Shown piece after piece: positions 39,838 through 51,300 of a DNA stretch of 64,000 nt (positions are counted from its first letter, which is position 1; each line of letters starts with the position of its first letter). This stretch comes from Gonium pectorale (lineage: Eukaryota; Chlorophyta; Chlorophyceae; Chlamydomonadales; Volvocaceae), in NCBI GenBank assembly GCA_001584585.1, contig LSYV01000006.1:846142-910141 (forward strand), given 5' to 3'. The notes below the pieces were generated by a model. The model was not told the origin of the DNA, did not search any database, and saw nothing but the letters and a program-made list of their open reading frames with translations. The position numbers and the translations under genes were made by a program.

Positions 39838-42800
39838 ATGAGAATGAGCGCTGTGCAGCGCAAGCTTGCCAGCCAGACACACCACTTGCCAGTTGGCTCC
39901 TCACCGCTCATTCCGGCCTATCGTGGCAGCTTGGTTCTACAGAGGCTTCTACATAAGAGCTATCATCACCACAATATCGTGCGCAAGCCACTTTGGCGCA
40001 GCGATGGCTCTAGTCTCTCGGGCCCTCTTAGTGTCCTTGCGCGAGACGCGCCTCAGGGCGGCACTAGCATCCAAACCACTACGATTACGCAGTCACAGGA
40101 TGACATCATCGTTCTGGGACTCCCGACAACCCTTGTCGAAATGGGGGGCGCAGCCGTTCCAGCCATTCCCGACGAGGTACTGAGCATACGTTCAGATACC
40201 CAGATCCGACCACTGCTCGACGCACAGGACCTCCTGGCGTCACCGGCGTTGGCGCCAAGCCAAGCTGCGGCGCTGAACGTCTCGAGCGCGCGCGCGGGAA
40301 TTTCAGCCGCAATCCCGGTCGTGGAGCATGGCATCAACGGGGCTGCCGCCGAGCTTACGGCGGCTGCCGCCGTCGCTGCTCCGGCCCTCCTCGACCCCGC
40401 GCCAGCCGCTGCCGCTGCGGCCACGTCGGCCCCCGACTCGCCGGCGGCTGCGAGCAACTCCAAACCCGCGGCCGCGGGCCCGCTCGGCCGCCTCACCGCG
40501 GCGCTCCAGGGCGTGAAGTGGGGGAAGCTGTGGGCGTTGGCGCTCCTGTCTATTAGCTACGTCCATCAAGCGACGACGGGCTTTGCGCTGCCCGCGATGT
40601 TGCCGATGATCTCCACCGAGCTCAGCCTCACGGACATGCAGGTGCGGCCCGGCCTTGCGTGCCGGCGGGTGGCCACGAGCCCGCAGGCCGGCAGGTTTGG
40701 GTGCGGGCGCCGGCGCCGGCGGCGCAGGTTCGAGACGCTCACTGCGCCAGGGGTTTGGCGGAGTGATGCGGCGCAGCGGAGCGCTGTCGAGGGGGTTGGG
40801 CGGGACAGAGCGGGGGGTGGAGCGCCGCAGGGCTCACTGCGCCAGCAGAGGGTTGAGCTGCGCAGGCGAGGGCAAGTCGCCGACGCAGTGGCGCGATGGG
40901 TCTAGCAGGCAGACGGGCCCGGTGCCACGGGATTGTGGGGCAATGGGGGAAGACGGAGGGTATGCGCGCAGGAGGCGAGGGCGGAGCTTTTGGTTAGGGG
41001 GGCGGCGCCGGCCGTGTGGGGTTCCCGCAGCGGCGCCACCTAGCCGCCTTGCTGGGTGCAATGACCAGGGTCTGAGGCGAGTTGTGGGAGCGTGGGGAAA
41101 CACCGGGTGGAAATCCTGAGGCCAGGCCAGGCCGTCTTGGCAGCTTGTCACCGCCGGGCCTTCCGCCGCTCCCTTCACAAGCTCAAGGCCGACCAGGCCG
41201 GCCGGTGGGAGTGCGGGGGCGTGCGGCGCTGCGCTGGCGACCCAACCGCACATGTCACCACGGGGCCGGGCCGCGCGGCGGCTCTGGTGTCTCTGCATTG
41301 GAATCGGGCTTGTCTGGACGTGGCGCAGGTTACCCAGGCTCCCTTTCACTCCCCGAACACACCTCGGACTACACGATGACTTGCGATAACCCCCTGGTCT
41401 GACCACCTGCTTCTGCTGTGCTTGCGGACCATCCCCCCCCCAGGGCGCCCTGCTCACGACGGGCTACAGCTACCTGTACGCGGTGGCGCTGGTGCCCATT
41501 GGCCTGCTGGCGGATCGCGTCAGCCGGCCGAAGCTGCTGGCCGCGGGCCTGGCGCTGTGGTCGGTGCTCACCTGCACCGCCTCCACGTGCCGCTCGTTTG
41601 GCGACCTCATGCTGGCGCGCGTGGGCTTCGCGGCGGCGCAGGGCGCGCAGAACCCCGTGTGCTTCAGCCTCATCCCCGAGCTGTTCCCCGCCAACAAGAG
41701 CACCGCCCTGGCGCTGTACAACTGCGCCATTTACGTGGGGCGGGCGCTCAGCTTCGCGGCGGTGCTGCTGGCGCGGCACCTGCACGACAACGACCAGGTG
41801 AGGCTTTTGGCACTGGTCAGGCGACGGTTGGAGGGCTGGGCTGATGTTGAAGGGGAGTGCCGCCCGGGCGCATGCGGCCCCGCCGCGCACACGCGCACCC
41901 CCGCAAGCGCGCCCCCGTGAGTCGCCTTCCGCTCTCGGATACGACCTTGACGCGCGAGTGCGTCCGTTCCCCGCCGTTGTGCCCCCCCTGATGGGTGCCC
42001 AGGCTCACCTGGCTGCCCGCGGCGGCATCCGCGTGGAGACCCGGCTGGACCATCTGGATCGCGCCGATCTGCACAGCCTGTCCATCATGCACACGGCGGG
42101 CGAGATGGCGGCCGCCACCCCCGACAGGGAGTTCAACTTCCCGCCATGGGAGTACGGCAACGAGCTGCCGGACGCGGCGTGGCGACAGGTGCGTCACGTG
42201 TGTGTGGGGGGGGGGAGCCTGGGAGCGGGGTGCGGGGGTTGGGCGGGGGGCGGACTTGTTTTTCGGATGTCGCAGCAGGTGCCAGCGACAGGCCGCGAGG
42301 GTGAGCTGGAGCGGGGCAGCGGCGATGCCAGGCCCCACGAGCGGGGCTGTCCTGGCGCAGCAAACGCACAGACCGACTGCATGTGTCCCGGGCAGCCTCT
42401 CCGCTACTCCTGCCTCCCATGCCTTTTGCCCTCTCCTCGTCCTCCTTCTCCCCACCAAAGCTCGCAGTAGAACTGTCGCCCTTCGGCTCCTTACACCTCC
42501 AACCGCCTTCCCAACTGCCAGGTCCTTCGCTGGATCGCGGTGCCCGGCTTCATCATCGGCCTGGCCATGATGGCGACACTGCAGGAGCCGCGGCACGCCG
42601 CAGTGGCGACCACAGCCAGTCGTGGGGGNNNNNNNNNNNNNNNNNNNNNNNNNNNNNNNNNNNNNNNNNNNNNNNNNNNNNNNNNNNNNNNNNNNNNATG
42701 TCCGTGACGATGGCGGCGGCGCTCAACGACGTGGGCTCCTACGCGCTCATTGCCTGGCAGAGCACCTTCTACGAGCGGGTGTACGGCCTGGAGAGCTCCG

Positions 42801-44383
42801 CGTACGCGCCGGTGCTGGCCACGCTGCTGCCCATTGCCGGCATCTTGGGCGGAGTGGGTGAGTGGCAGCTGCGGGGCGGGGCACGGGGACGCTCATGCGT
42901 GTCCGGCCAGAGGGCTGGGGCTGCCGGCGGCGCGGAGGGGCTAATCTACAGTGATCGGCACCAAGGGGATGTGCCGTGGTGGGGCTGGCGGGCGTGCGGC
43001 GCCCGGGGAGGTGCATGGCAGTCGGTGCCGCGCCCAGCTGCGACGTCATGGTGCGTCCACGTTGCACCCGGTACGCCGCGCGCAACTTCCCCCTCCGTTC
43101 CTCACCCCACACTGAAACGCAACCTACTTTCCACACACTCCTCTGCCGCTCGCTGCGCACTGTTCCCTCCGCATCCCGCCTTCGCATCCCGCGTCCGCCT
43201 GCGCTCGCGTCACCCTGCCCCGCCCCACCCTCCTCGTCCCTCAAGGCGGCGGCTTCCTGGCGGACCGCCTGAGCCGCACGGGGCGGCGCTGGTGGGTGAC
43301 CGCCGGGGCCACCTGCGCGGCGGCGCCCTGCCTGGCGCTGTCCTGCCTGGCGCCCACGCCCGAGCTCAGCTACGCGGCGCTCTTCCTGGGCTTCGGCCTC
43401 AGCGAGGCGTGGCGGGCGCCGTCGGCGGTCATGGCAAGGTGCGTGGGCGCGAAGGGGTGGCGGTGTCGGGTGTGGGGGTGTCGCGCGGTGTTGGGTGTGG
43501 GCCGGCGGGCTCCCCCGGGGGGGGGGGTGCGTGCACAGCTCGCCGAAAGGGCGTCACTCGGCGACGCGTCTGGCCGGGCGGTCGGGCACCGGCGCCAGGC
43601 CGCGGGACATTAGCGGCAACCGGCGGCCACGATCCGGCCGACATGCACGCTCCGCCGCCGGCGCCCTGCTGCCTTCCCACCGTGTCAGCCCCCGTGCCAC
43701 ACGCCCGTGACCCCCACCCCTGCATCCGACCGCCCCTGCCCTCCCCGCAACTGGCGACGGGCGAACACAGCTGGCGCCCAGTCTTCTCCTATCCTACCCT
43801 GTTTCCTTCAAAATCTCCGCAACTGGACGAGCGTGTAGTACCCTGCTTGCCCACGAACCCCTCCCCTCCTCCCCCTCCCTCACCCCCCCAGGGGCATCGC
43901 GCCCGCCTCCATGGGCTCCACCGCCTCGGCGCTCTACCTGTGCGTGCGCAACCTGGTGGGCGGCCTGGGCCCGCTGGCGGTGGCGCTGCTGATTGGGCGG
44001 TGCGGGCTGCAGAGCGCCATGATGGTGGTGCCGGCCATGTACCTGGGCAGCGGGCTCATATTCGCAAAGGTGCGGGCATGGACGGCGGGCGGGCGGGCAA
44101 CGACGCGCAACGAGGCGCAGCGCGGGCTTCGGGTGGCGGGCTGTGTTGGGCTGTATGAATCCTGGGGCGCTCTCACCGTGTGCTGTTTGCGGCTCGCTTG
44201 CCGGGGGCCATCGGCCATCGCCCCCCCCCTGCCAGGCCCCCCCCCTGCCAGCTGCTCGCAGACCGCAACCGTTGAAACGTCCTGGACCCGCCCACAAACG
44301 GGGTTGCCCCCTGCCCGCAGGCTGAGAAGCTGTACGACGCGGAGATGAGGGCCATGGCCAAGGAGGCGGCCAAGACGGCGTGA
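39838..44383 (+). CDS. Spinster-like MFS transporter, interrupted by assembly gap
   Basis: Major-facilitator carrier resembling Spinster/Spns proteins (lysosphingolipid or related solute export in other eukaryotes); substrate unknown here. Exons: 39838-40641, 41444-41797, 42003-42188, 42522 to the gap at 42629, then 42698-42857, 43246-43438, 43892-44069, 44321-44383. All phases close on each side of the gap. A long Ala-rich N-terminal extension of about 215 residues, starting Arg/Ser/His-rich, may be a transit region. The carrier core starts with LWALALLSISYVHQATTGFALPAMLP, then the motif LADRVSRPKLLAAGL. The stretch GAQNPVCFSLIPELFP is also typical. The second half has GFLADRLSRTGRRWW. The exact length cannot be given because sequence is missing in 42629-42697. 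Confidence 0.85.
42629..42697. other. Assembly gap (69 N)
   Basis: Undetermined bases between carrier segments ending ATTASRG and beginning MSVTMAAALNDVG. The frame differs across the gap, so its true size is not 69 within one exon, or an intron lies inside it. Confidence 0.99.
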
Positions 44384-44475
44384 AGGGAGCCGCGGTGCAC
44401 TCGCCTGACCGAGCTGCGCGGAGCCCACTGCGCGGGAGCTGGATGGACACGCTAGGATCGTCGATGTAGCGGTAT

Positions 44476-44567
44476 GTTGATAAGGAAAACTCATACGACG
44501 AGCGTAAGCGCGAAAGTGATGGCGTCGATGTAGGACCCAGCTCTAGAGGCAGTCGAAGGGGTGATGT
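44476..44567 (+). repeat. Dispersed 92-bp repeat A, copy 3
   Basis: About 92 percent identical by eye to 18236-18327. Lies in the 3' UTR of the Spinster-like gene and ends just before its TGTAA signal. Confidence 0.85.
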
Positions 44568-44576
44568 AGCGGTGTG

Positions 44577-44581
44577 TGTAA
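44577..44581 (+). promoter_or_regulatory. TGTAA polyadenylation signal, Spinster-like gene
   Basis: About 195 bases after the stop and ten bases after repeat A copy 3, so the inserted repeat may have set the transcript end. Confidence 0.6.
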
Positions 44582-47500
44582 GACGTGGATGCAACGGGCG
44601 GGCGCTGTGGATGCTGCGCCCGGTTGTACAGGTATCGGTCGGAAACGTGGCCATCGCTTGGGCGGCGAGGCAGCAAGTGACCCAAAACCTCTGCACATTT
44701 TGTTTAGGCCGGCCGGAAGACGGCTGCGGGCCTGTATCGACCGTTGCCGCGACGCCGTTGGCCGTGTCGGTTGTCAGGTGCGTTGGTTGTCTACCGTCTA
44801 TCATGCAGCTGCGTCTCGGTGTTGCTCCCCATGTCGTACCCTACCGTACGGCAGGCTGCCAACCAACCCTCGTGTACGACACGATTCTGGCATACGCTTG
44901 TGTGATGCCACATATGTACAGTAATATTCCCCTGTTGGGGGAGCAAAATCCTCCTAAAGTATCCCCCAGAACGCGGCGCGCGCCGCATCCCGGGCTCCCA
45001 GGCCGCGGCGGTGCTGGCGGAGTAGACTGCTGTGCGGGGCGCCCTCTGACAGGGACCGAATCGAGTGTGCTGGGTGGATGCTGGCGCCGCGCCGGCGGGC
45101 TTGCCGGCCGGCCGACGTCCGGGGTTGTGGGTGTTGTGGCTGTGGCTGTTGCACGGTGGCGACGTTTTTCTCACGCTGTGAACGCAGCGGGTGCGCTGAG
45201 CGATGAGAGTGTGGCAGAAGAAGACGAAGAAGGGAAGAAAGGGGAGAAAAATCAACAATCGACGGTTTGGAGAGAGGTCCTGCATGCACCACCGACTGCA
45301 GCTCCCGGCGTGTGCCCGGAGTTTGCCACCCAAGGGTCTCCGGCTCCCATAGCTGGCGGGTGATGTTCGTGCGGGGCGATAGTCGGTATGAGTCAGCCGC
45401 TGGCCATGCAATGGCAACGCCTGGCCCTTGTGCGGCATGCCACTGCGCCTGCCTGTCCTTGCTTCACGTACGAGGATTTGCCTCTGCCCTTCGCCCGCTA
45501 TTTTATTTGGTCTCCGCCCGTTTGGAGTTGTTTGCGTCGTATGCATCGGAACGGAGATGCCCGGGGTTTCTTTGCATGTTTCATTTTGTGGTCGGGCGGT
45601 GGCCCGGTCGGGCTGTAGCTGGCGCTGGCCTTGCAGGCTGGAGCGTTCCTCTTGATGAATGCCGTGTGCGTTGTACAGTGCTGGGTCGACCTTGCTGAGT
45701 TTCGTTGGCTCGGCTGGTGGTTCTTCGGAAAGGCCTGGCTCGGACCGTAAGGCCGCTGTTATCGGCTTTATGCAGACGGCATCCACCGTGCTGCTGCACC
45801 CAACGACGACAAGAGCACGTGATTTGAGGCAGAGCCCCTTTTGTGCTGCCTACATTATAAGGGTTTTGCTGGTATAGAGCGATGCGTGTGGAATTGTGCC
45901 CGCCCCATGTCCGTCCCGGGGTGGTTCGGCATGGAGGGGCGGCGGCCCTTCCTCCCAAAAGTCTTCATGACGTTTGAGACCCGAGTGCTCTGGTCTGCGC
46001 CCGCGGCAAACCAGCCCCGGCCTCCGCATGGTTGTGCAGTTTAATCGTCGTGGTCAGGGACCGGATCGAGCTCTCTAGCAGTTGTCTTCACCCTCCCGAA
46101 TGTTGTGCTCTTGAGTCTTGACATTGTGAGCGCCCCGAGTTCTTGCGTTCTGCGGGCATCCCGCGTTGCGCGCCAGGCATTTGGCGCCACGCGGCTCTCT
46201 GCGGAGCTCAGGGTGCCGCGCGTTGCATCCGCACCTGAGGCGCGCATTCCCCTGACTACCAATGCCGTAAGAGTCTGTTCTGCTATTTCGGCGGAGGCGG
46301 GTTTCGTTGTCTCGGTTACAGCTTTGGTGCATATGCTCGTGTTGTGGGGCTTGGAGTGTGGACGGGCACGGGGGTGGTTGGCTGGCGGGGCATACCGGCG
46401 TGGTTAGCGGAGCAGAGCGTGGCCTTTGAGAAGACCGGAGATTGATTTTTTTCCAGCGTGGGGCTCCTTGCGACAGGGGCACGGTATTAGCATCAGTATT
46501 ACATATTGAGGTTTGTGAAGGTCCCGGCTGCCTGTGAACCGGCGGCGCCGCAGTCCGAGCCGTGCGTCAGAGACCAACTCTGAAGGAGGCGGTCCTCGAC
46601 GACATGTAATAGGACTGCATTCGTGTGCCGTGTTACAGATAGATACGGATATACGGCAGCAGAGGGGCAAAGGGAGGGCCCCAACCACTCCGGGTCCGAA
46701 GCGTCGCATGTGCGTGCGCTGCACTCCCACCTACGGGTGATAAGCGGTGGAAATGGGGACAGGTACGCAGGTTGCGCTTTGGACATCCTGTGCGCGCGTG
46801 CGTCGAGTAGCTTGCGATCAGGTCTTATCGGACTGCTTTCTCGGCCGCCGCATGCGCTTCGACTTAGGACTGGACGCAGCGCGTTGCGCGCCCGTCACGG
46901 GTTTGGGCTCCTTCTCCGTGACTTGCGCATGCCATGGGATAGGTACCCTGAGGCAAGGTTTACAAAGGGAGCGGCGGGCGCTGAGGGGTGCACGCGGCGG
47001 GTTTGGTACCGTAACACGCTGGCCGCCGATGGACCTGAGCACGCACGGCGCGCAACGAGCTAGAATTGTCGTGTGGGGGCCCGGGCCGCCCGGCCCTCGT
47101 TTTGAATGTAGATCAGTAGATGGCTGGGTTTTACCGGGTTTACCCACGTGGGTTTACCGCGGTAGACCGGATCGCTAGATGCGGCAGGATGTCCGTACCG
47201 GTACGGTGGCCGCCCATGGGTGCGAATGACGAGGTGCCGCACAAGTGCACTTCGGCACGCTGCACGTGACGCTGCATCGATGGTGCGGAACAGGGGATTC
47301 TACCAGCTCGACACCCCTGGGGAGACGACTTTTCCAGCTCCCCGACTCCCCAGTAGGTGGAGAACAAGGTTCGGGACAATGTTGCGGTTTTATGTGCGCT
47401 TCGGGCGGAATGGGATTAAGGGAGGGCGACCTGGGCGTCTGACGACGCATCTCACGACGCCTCAGGCAGTGCAAGGGAGCCCACACTAGCACGCAAGCAA

Positions 47501-48310
47501 GTTAAAGCGGACAGAATACTTTGTATGCCACATGCTGTGGATGGGTATCCTGAGGCCTCTGATAGGGCAGGTCCAGGACAGGTTCAGATGCAGGGCGAGG
47601 TGTTTGTGAACGCAATCCACCAGGCCACCCTTCAACAACCTTCAACACCACTTGCACTAGCTCGCTAAACTGAGGTACAGTGGTGTCGGAGCGCGCGATC
47701 GACGCGATTCCGTATCAGCGATACATCACCGGTTGGTTGTGCGCCCCGCAACATACACATACTTGTGGACTTCTGCGTATCCAGTGACAAACAGTGCTTT
47801 AGTCGGTTGACTTTTTCATTCTGCGGCGGCGGTTCGCTGCGCGTGTGGCTTAGTGCGGCGCTGTCTTTAGCTGCATTCAGGGAATATATTATTTCCGTTC
47901 CATTTTCCCGCTCAGACAGCTCCGAAAAAGGCGCGCCAGACCTCTGGCTGTGAACATGCCATGAAAAAAGATGCACAGGCATATGAAGTGGAAGCTAAAA
48001 TGATAGGAGCAAATTTGGGAAGGCACGGTCCGTGCTGTGTGCGCGCCCCTTGAGGACTGAACGATGCCAAAGAAGCGGCGCCCAAAGGGCTGTCTCCTCG
48101 GGTAAGGACGCTGGCAGCAGCGGCTTCAGGGTTAAGGACGCGAAGGTGCACTACGTACGCGCAGGTGTTTGGGCTTTGGCGGGAGCGCAGAGGATGATGG
48201 AGAAGACGCTTCTCCAGGTATGTAATGGTCCTGTCTGTGCTGCCGATTTGTCGCCACATGTACTGGTTCCATCTTGATGCCGCAGTCGCCGGGCTCCTAA
48301 AGTTGTGACA
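44582..48310. other. 3.7-kb region without a recognisable gene
   Basis: No open frame carries a domain or clean splice chain. A purine-rich tract runs at about 45205-45255. Isolated TGTAA strings occur at 46605 and 48221. The last part should contain the promoter and 5' UTR of the kinase gene. Confidence 0.5.
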
Positions 48311-51300
48311 ATGGTGCTCCGAGGCCTGAAGCAAACCGCCAAACTGTTTGTAGGCCTGCACCAGGGCGCCCCATCCTCGGAGCCGGGGCCTTCTGTGCTT
48401 GACCCCGCAAGCAGCAGCCGAGCGAGTGCCTCCGTGGCCGCGCCGGAGCTCAGCTTTCCCCGGGGATCCGAGGGTCCGGCAGGTGTAAGGACTGGGAGCC
48501 TGAGGCAGCGCAGCCGCGCCGCACTGGAAGCGACACGGGAGACGGCGGGGCACGCGGGACCCTTGCCGGAGCGCGTGCCGTCTCAGGGCCAGCAGGCGGT
48601 AGCGGCTGAGCAGCTGGGGGGACAGCAGCGGCGCGGCACCCCGTCTGCCGCATACTGGCAGGGGGCAAACGAGCTTGACCCGAAAATCCGGATTCCCTTC
48701 CGGGAGATCACGTTGCACAAGGTGAGAGCCAATTTGGCTGGCATGGGGCTTGCAATTAGCGTATTGGATCGTGGCATAGAGTGGCATGTACAGCTCCGCG
48801 AAAACCCGTGCTCATTGTTCGGGCGGCTCTCACGCTGTGGCGCCGGTATCGCGGCCAGGCGCTGAGCGGGGATGCTTCGAATGGGATCCGAATAAGTGCA
48901 ACCGCTTGTCGGGACCCTAGTCGATGGGTTCTGTGGTCCGGCAGCAGGACCGGCAGCGCAGCGGTGCCTGCATGTCTGCGCGTATCTGTTGGAGTGCTCG
49001 TGCGTACTAGTGGACTGGGCTGATGATGATGGTCGGCTGCTGGGTGCAGGCGGGGTCATTGCTGGCACAGTGTCAATAGGGGGCCGTTGCTTGTGGTTAG
49101 GCAGTTTATTTCGGCGGGGTTGAGGCCTTCGGCAGTCCGGGTTCGCGCACCTAACGGGAGGCTTGCCGAGTGCCTTCCTTCCCTCGCGCGCGCGTGCACC
49201 CATGGCACAGGTGATCGGCAAGGGCACCTTCAAGACCGTATACCGGGGCTCTTGGAACAGCACGGCGGTGGCGGTGGTGGCCATGCGGCGGGGTGGCCTG
49301 GTGGCGGAGGCGCGCCTGCTGCAGCGCCTGTCCACCCACCCCAACCTGGTGCAGCTCTACAGGTGCGGCACTCGTGCGGCACGCGCGTACGGCGCTGGTA
49401 CGGCGCTGTCACGGCGCTGGTAGGGCATGGACAGCCCGCGCCTCACCAGAGACTCGGGCCAGCGTGGGTGGCGCTGTCGACTGGCAGCCTTTCCAACATT
49501 TGCTGCTGCTGTGCCTTCCGTGCGCGTGCGCTGACGCTAAACCATGCAAGCCATCTCTCCCCCGCGGACCAACCCGCCGCCCGACCAACACTCTGTCAGG
49601 TGGAGCGCCGACGAGGCGGGCAACGAGTACCTGGTGACTGAGCTGCTGCAGCTGGGCTCCCTGGACGCGGTGCTCCGATCCATCGGCCGCCAGCTGCTGA
49701 CCCAAACCAAGATGACCATCGTGGAGCAGGTGCGCAGGTGCAGGAGGCACGGCGGGACGGGGCTGAGCAACCTGAAGCGCATAGGGTGGGGGCCTGAGGG
49801 TGTGCTGTGCTGGGCGGGCGGTAGAGCTACGCGTTGGCCATGTAGCGCAGGCTTGCACGCGGACAGCACCAGGACCGTTTGAGGGATGGCGCTGCGCTGG
49901 GTGGCCTTGGGCGGGTACAGGGCGTCCAAGCACGTGCTCCGATGGGTTTGCTGGCAGCCGTCGGCGGTGAAACCCGCGCTTGTTCTACACGCCTGCCCGA
50001 GCCGCGCTCCCGTGCTCAACCTTGTGCTCTCAACTCCTTTCCGCAGGTGGTGTCCGCATGCCTTGAGCTGTCCCATGAGGGCCTCGTGCACGGAGACCTG
50101 GCAGCCAGGAACCTGCTGGTAAAGAGCCTGGAGCCTCCACACGTGAAGCTTGCGGGTGGGTGTCCGTGACCCGCGGGTCTGGTGGGGCGACCCGTGCATC
50201 CGAAGGGATTGAGCTGTGGATGAAAACCGCGGGGACGTATGCTCGCGGGCCGCTGAGGACTGCGGCAGTATTCTCCCCGGCCCACGGCATACACAACCAC
50301 TCCGCAGGCTACCCATACCTTTGCCTTTTGCTTCTTTTTTTGTCGCTCGAGCTTGACTCGCTCGTCGCCGTTACCATGTGCGTGCCGCGATTCGCGCAGA
50401 CTTTGGCCTGGCGCGGCCAGCAGCGCCAGAGGGCGGTCCGAATGCCGCTAACGCCGGCAGCGGCAGCAGCGTGTCGGTGAGGGGGCTCGCGTCCGGCGGC
50501 TCGGGGCTCGGCGCAGCCGCTACGCCCCCGCCCCCGCTACAGCCGCCACCTCCGCCTCAGCAGCCGCAGCGCATGCTAGGCCCGTTCTTGCACATCGTGC
50601 CGGTGAGTTGGCAGAGCCGCTGGCTGCTGGCGCATTGCCGTGCATGCGTAGCTGTAGCGGCCACCCACGTCCCCCTAAAGGCAGTGGGCGCATTGCTCGC
50701 TCCTCTGGTTTCCGCCGTATGCCAGTCAGGCGTTTCCTGTACTTAGGTCCGCCACACGAGGCCACCCGGCCCGGCATGGACTCTGCCCAGAATTAACGCA
50801 AGGAGATGCGTACCTAGGTGCTCTCGAAGTAATGCGAGGCTAACAGGTGGGCCGTTGCCTGCCGTGGCAGGCGCGCTGGGCAGCGCCGGAGGTGCTCGCC
50901 GGCGGAGTCGCCAGCGAGGCAGCCGATGTGTGGAGCTTTGGTGTGACGTGCTGGGAGGTGGGTGCGCGTGGCCTGGCTGGAGGCCTTCTGTGTCTAATAC
51001 ATCGCGTGCTGCGCAATGATGGGATCGGGCATGTTCAAGGGGCCGGAGGCGCTCACATGCGCCGCAAGCGTCCCAACTAGATGCCTGGGTCGCAGCGTGT
51101 GGGAGCTCCACTCCCGCAAGTGTCGGCCCCCCGCTGTCCCCAAGACCCCAACCGTCGCTTTGCTCCATTCACGTGTACGGCAGATTTTCGCGAATGGCGC
51201 CGAGCCGTACGCAAACTTGAGCAATAACCAGGTATGCGAGTCCAGGCGGGCGCGGGCGGATTGGCAGTGTTGTTGGGTCACGTTTGTGCCGTGCCTACCT

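Noticed and set aside
42383..44158. A 591-codon plus-strand frame spanning the N gap
   Set aside because: It is open only because N codons cannot be stops. The carrier reads in different frames on the two sides.
44791..45786. A 331-codon minus-strand frame in an empty region
   Set aside because: It opens with GTG rather than ATG, has random-looking composition, and shows no splice partners or domain.
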